DNA from: Bacteroidota bacterium | GTDB taxonomy: Bacteria > Bacteroidota > Bacteroidia > Bacteroidales > JADFUO01 | NCBI GenBank assembly: GCA_015222115.1 | Contig: JADFUO010000276.1 | Coordinates: 1 to 9,142, forward strand | Length of the DNA stretch: 9,142 bases | Direction of reading: 5' to 3' | Shown here: piece after piece, positions 6,519-9,142 of the stretch | Layout: every line of letters begins with the position of its first letter | How positions within the stretch are numbered: the first letter of the stretch is position 1 | The notes under the pieces: model-generated | Told to the model about the DNA's origin: nothing | What the model saw: the letters and a program-made list of their open reading frames with translations, nothing else | The model's database searches: none | Made by a program: the position numbers and the translations under genes

Positions 6519-8741
6519 CTATTCTTCAATAACTTCTAACTCAATATTTTTTTCCTCAGGAATATCAGTTTTTAATTTAGGTTTTTCAGTAACAATGGTC
6601 ATTTCATCAATTAAATTTGTAGCACCGGCAAATTTGTCTATGATAAATAAAACATAACGAATATCAACATTGATTGTTCTTTGCAATTCGGGTTCAAAAG
6701 CAATATCGCCGCTCATAGCTTCCCAATTGCCATCAAATGCAAGACCAATTAATTCGCCGTTTCCATTAATTACCGGACTTCCCGAGTTACCACCTGTAAT
6801 GTCATGGTTAGTCAGGAAACAAACCTTCAGTGTATCATTGTCGCTGTATTGTCCGTAATCTTTTGTTATGTATAATTCTTTTAGTTTTTCAGGAACTATA
6901 AACTCCCATGTTGTCGGGTCTTCTTTTTCCATAATCCCATCAAGAGTTGTAAAATAATTAAAATGAATAGCATCTGCAGGGAAATAGTCCTGTATAGTTC
7001 CATAAGTCAAACGCATAGTGAAATTAGCATCGGGATAAAACTTTTTGTCAGGATTCATTTCCATTAATCCTGCTAAGAATAACCGGTTTCCCTTTGTCAT
7101 AAGAGCATAGGCATTTTTAGTTTTGTTATTCAAATATACATAGTTATCGTAAAAAGATTTCATTGCCTTGTAAATTATGTCTTTTTCAATGGTTTTGGCT
7201 TTTGGATTTTCAATGAAAGCATCAACTTTTTCTTTACTTACAAATATGGACTTTTTAAAAGCATAAGCAGCAAATTTTTTAAAATTGCCTTTATACTTTT
7301 TAGCAATATTTACTAAAAACCCAGGAAGCTGGTCAGCAGGTGTGTTTTCGTAATACATTTTAAATGTAGCTGCAAGCAAATTTTGGTCAATTTTTGCATT
7401 GTAGTCCTTAAAATATTTATCTGAACTTTCTTTGAGTGAATTAACAATTCCGGCAATTTTTTCTTTATCCTGATCTTTTACTTTCAGTTCTTTAAGCAAC
7501 GGACTGAATCTTTTTGAAAAACCGATTACTTCACTACCTCTGCGTATTGCTTCGCGGAAATACAATCTTGATAAATTATAAAGTTTTATTTCGTTATACG
7601 CATTTTCAATATCGCTTAGTGCTTCACCATATTTGGCTTTTCGTTCAGGGTTTTCGTTTATCCAGCTTTCAAATTCTTCTTCAAGTGTTTTTTTCTTTTC
7701 AGAAACCTTCAGTCTTTTCAATCCTTTGGTTTGCCCGATATAATATTTCCAGTAATTAGAGGTTCTTGAATATTTTGAAGCATATTGCAGCCTTACTTTT
7801 TCATCTGCATCCATACCTTCTTTCATGATTTTTAATTTTTTATCCCTGATTTTGACGATAGTTGGATTAGATTGATTAACAGCCAGATCAATACCATAAG
7901 AGGTCATATAACGATCTGTTCCGCCCGGATATCCGAGTATCATTGAAAAGTCGCCTTGTTCAACGCCTGCAATGGAAATCGGGAGATAATGTTTTGATTT
8001 TAACGGAATATTTTCTTCAGAGTATTCAGCCGGTTTTCCGTCGGGGGCGGTGTAAATCCTGAACATAGAAAAATCGCCGGTATGACGGGGCCACATCCAG
8101 TTGTCAGTATCGGCACCGAATTTACCGATAGCTTCGGGAGGAGCTCCAACCAAACGAACATCTTTATAAACCTCGTATGAAAACATATAATATTCATTTC
8201 CATTGTAAAAGCTTTTGACAACTGATTCATAATTTTCAAATACTGTATTGACTTTATTAATTGCCCGGTCAATATTACTATTAATTTTTATTTTTCTTTC
8301 TTCTTCTGTCATATCATCAGTGACGTTTTGAAGGATATTTAAAGTAACCGGTTCAATTCTGACTAAAAATTTCACGTATAGTCCTTCAATCGGAATTTCT
8401 TCACTTTTTTGAGTTGCCCAGAATCCGTTGGAAAGCAAGTCGTTTTCAATAGTACTGACCGATTGGATAGAACCATAACCGCAGTGATGGTTGGTAATAA
8501 GTAACCCTTCGGGTGAAATCAATTCACCTGTACAGCCTCTTCCGAAAATAACAATTGCATCTTTCAAACTTGAATGATTGATGCTGTAAATTTCTTCTGG
8601 GGTCAGATTAAGCCCCATTTTTTGCATGTCAACATAATTTAGGCGTTCAACCAGTAATGGTAACCACATGCCCTCATCAGCTTTAACTAAAGATTGTAAA
8701 CTGAATAATAAAGCAAATAAAATTGTTAATAATTTTTTCAT
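6519..8741 (-). CDS. dpp7: S46-family dipeptidyl peptidase (DPP7-type), exported, second paralogue
   Basis: Periplasmic serine dipeptidyl peptidase of family S46, acting on oligopeptides with a free N-terminus. The signal peptide is residues 1-21 (cleavage predicted after VKA), leaving DEGMW at the mature N-terminus. The triad is His86 (TNHHCGY), Asp223 (RHTGDFS) and Ser653 (GGNSGSP). Asn214-Trp215 should bind the substrate amino group, and Cys70/Cys87 probably form the disulfide next to the catalytic histidine. Gly671, 18 residues after the serine, predicts DPP7-like hydrophobic P1 preference rather than DPP11-like acidic preference. The loop before Cys70 (IFGRG) is short, as is usual. A charged C-terminal extension of about 24 residues follows the conserved core, giving 740 residues. 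It starts 51 bases after the mannose-1-phosphate guanylyltransferase gene, same strand, with no clear promoter between, so co-transcription is plausible. It is very close to the gene at 2225-4507 around the serine: a 27-residue block is identical. Confidence 0.94.
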   Translation of the reverse strand: MKKLLTILFALLFSLQSLVKADEGMWLPLLVERLNYVDMQKMGLNLTPEEIYSINHSSLKDAIVIFGRGCTGELISPEGLLITNHHCGYGSIQSVSTIENDLLSNGFWATQKSEEIPIEGLYVKFLVRIEPVTLNILQNVTDDMTEEERKIKINSNIDRAINKVNTVFENYESVVKSFYNGNEYYMFSYEVYKDVRLVGAPPEAIGKFGADTDNWMWPRHTGDFSMFRIYTAPDGKPAEYSEENIPLKSKHYLPISIAGVEQGDFSMILGYPGGTDRYMTSYGIDLAVNQSNPTIVKIRDKKLKIMKEGMDADEKVRLQYASKYSRTSNYWKYYIGQTKGLKRLKVSEKKKTLEEEFESWINENPERKAKYGEALSDIENAYNEIKLYNLSRLYFREAIRRGSEVIGFSKRFSPLLKELKVKDQDKEKIAGIVNSLKESSDKYFKDYNAKIDQNLLAATFKMYYENTPADQLPGFLVNIAKKYKGNFKKFAAYAFKKSIFVSKEKVDAFIENPKAKTIEKDIIYKAMKSFYDNYVYLNNKTKNAYALMTKGNRLFLAGLMEMNPDKKFYPDANFTMRLTYGTIQDYFPADAIHFNYFTTLDGIMEKEDPTTWEFIVPEKLKELYITKDYGQYSDNDTLKVCFLTNHDITGGNSGSPVINGNGELIGLAFDGNWEAMSGDIAFEPELQRTINVDIRYVLFIIDKFAGATNLIDEMTIVTEKPKLKTDIPEEKNIELEVIEE

Positions 8742-8792
8742 AGAATTTGTTTTAAATTATTAATAAAATGTTTTTCTGAATAAGATTATAAC

Positions 8793-9142
8793 TTAAACAA
8801 ATTTATCTCCTTTTGTTGTTTTAACATCATCAACAAACTGGCGGATTTGTTGTTCGTCTGATTTTTTGCAAATCAGCAAAATATCATCATTTTCAACCAC
8901 AATATAATCATCCAAACCCTGCAAAACTACAAGTTTATCTTTTGGCATATTAACAATACAATTTTTTGTATCATACATCATTACCTTGTTTCCGACAACA
9001 GAATTCCTCTGTTCGTTTTTCTTACGGATATCAAAAAGTGAACCCCAGGTGCCAAGATCCGACCATCCAAAATCAGATGCAAGCACGTAAACATTATCAG
9101 CTTTTTCCATTACTCCATAATCAATTGAAATATTTTGGCAAA
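8793..9142 (-). CDS. manC: Mannose-1-phosphate guanylyltransferase, C-terminal part (cut by window edge)
   Basis: The enzyme makes GDP-mannose from mannose-1-phosphate and GTP in the cytoplasm, supplying mannose and fucose-type sugars for surface glycans. Only about the last 115 residues are present. The reading frame stays open to the right edge, where SIDYGVMEKA matches the family's SIDYAVMEKA block. DFGWSDLGTWGSL follows, a strong guanylyltransferase signature near the sugar-binding site. The end, DDVKTTKGDKFV, is typical of short, single-function enzymes with no fused phosphomannose isomerase domain. The internal ATG at 9108-9110 lies within the conserved block and is not the true start. 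The N-terminal nucleotide-binding motif lies outside the window. Confidence 0.9.
   Translation of the reverse strand, partial: CQNISIDYGVMEKADNVYVLASDFGWSDLGTWGSLFDIRKKNEQRNSVVGNKVMMYDTKNCIVNMPKDKLVVLQGLDDYIVVENDDILLICKKSDEQQIRQFVDDVKTTKGDKFV

Noticed and set aside
8000..8272. 90-residue minus-strand frame overlapping the second S46 gene, and similar overlapping frames elsewhere (581-772, 1582-1791, 4147-4413, 5522-5746, 6143-6421, 7514-7759)
   Set aside because: All lie within strongly supported genes in another frame, lack family features and have low-complexity composition typical of shadow frames.
1..9142. CRISPR array, tRNA, rRNA, insertion-sequence transposase or toxin-antitoxin pair
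   Set aside because: I saw no regularly spaced repeats, cloverleaf-like sequence, transposase motif or small paired genes on either strand.

Overview
The window is an AT-rich stretch of a Bacteroidota chromosome, most likely a Bacteroidales or Cytophaga/Flavobacterium-type organism. The evidence is two S46-family dipeptidyl peptidases, a fused OlsF/GlsF-type amino-acid-lipid acyltransferase, an exact Bacteroidota-style -7 promoter element (TAnnTTTG), starts without good Shine-Dalgarno sequences, and intergenic repeats of a kind I associate with this phylum. There are five protein-coding genes, one cut by the right edge, and no RNA genes.

Layout. Positions 1-189 hold a structured repeat (copy A) and the leader of a plus-strand lipoprotein gene (190-1881) that resembles the zinc dipeptidyl peptidase III family (M49). 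A 343-base gap follows, packed with inverted repeats, including a second related element (copy B). Next is a plus-strand S46 serine dipeptidyl peptidase (2225-4507). It converges on an oppositely oriented OlsF/GlsF-like bifunctional acyltransferase (4600-6387, minus); a hairpin lies between their ends. Upstream of the acyltransferase is a 131-base spacer with a candidate promoter and a 9-bp inverted repeat. Beyond that lie a second S46 peptidase (6519-8741, minus) and, 51 bases further, the 3' end of a mannose-1-phosphate guanylyltransferase gene (8793-9142, minus).

How the genes fit together. Three of the five genes encode exported peptidases that should release dipeptides from peptide N-termini. 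One is a zinc enzyme on a lipid anchor and two are periplasmic serine enzymes predicted to favour hydrophobic P1 residues. This points to a peptide-consuming lifestyle. The acyltransferase should build ornithine- or glycine-type membrane lipids, and the guanylyltransferase supplies GDP-mannose for surface glycans. These last two look like cell-envelope housekeeping neighbours rather than parts of one pathway with the peptidases.

I found no evidence for a wholly new multi-gene system. The points most worth a second look are the repeat pair, the five-residue zinc motif in the M49-like protein, the divergent loop in the first S46 enzyme, and the promoter/inverted-repeat arrangement in front of the acyltransferase gene.
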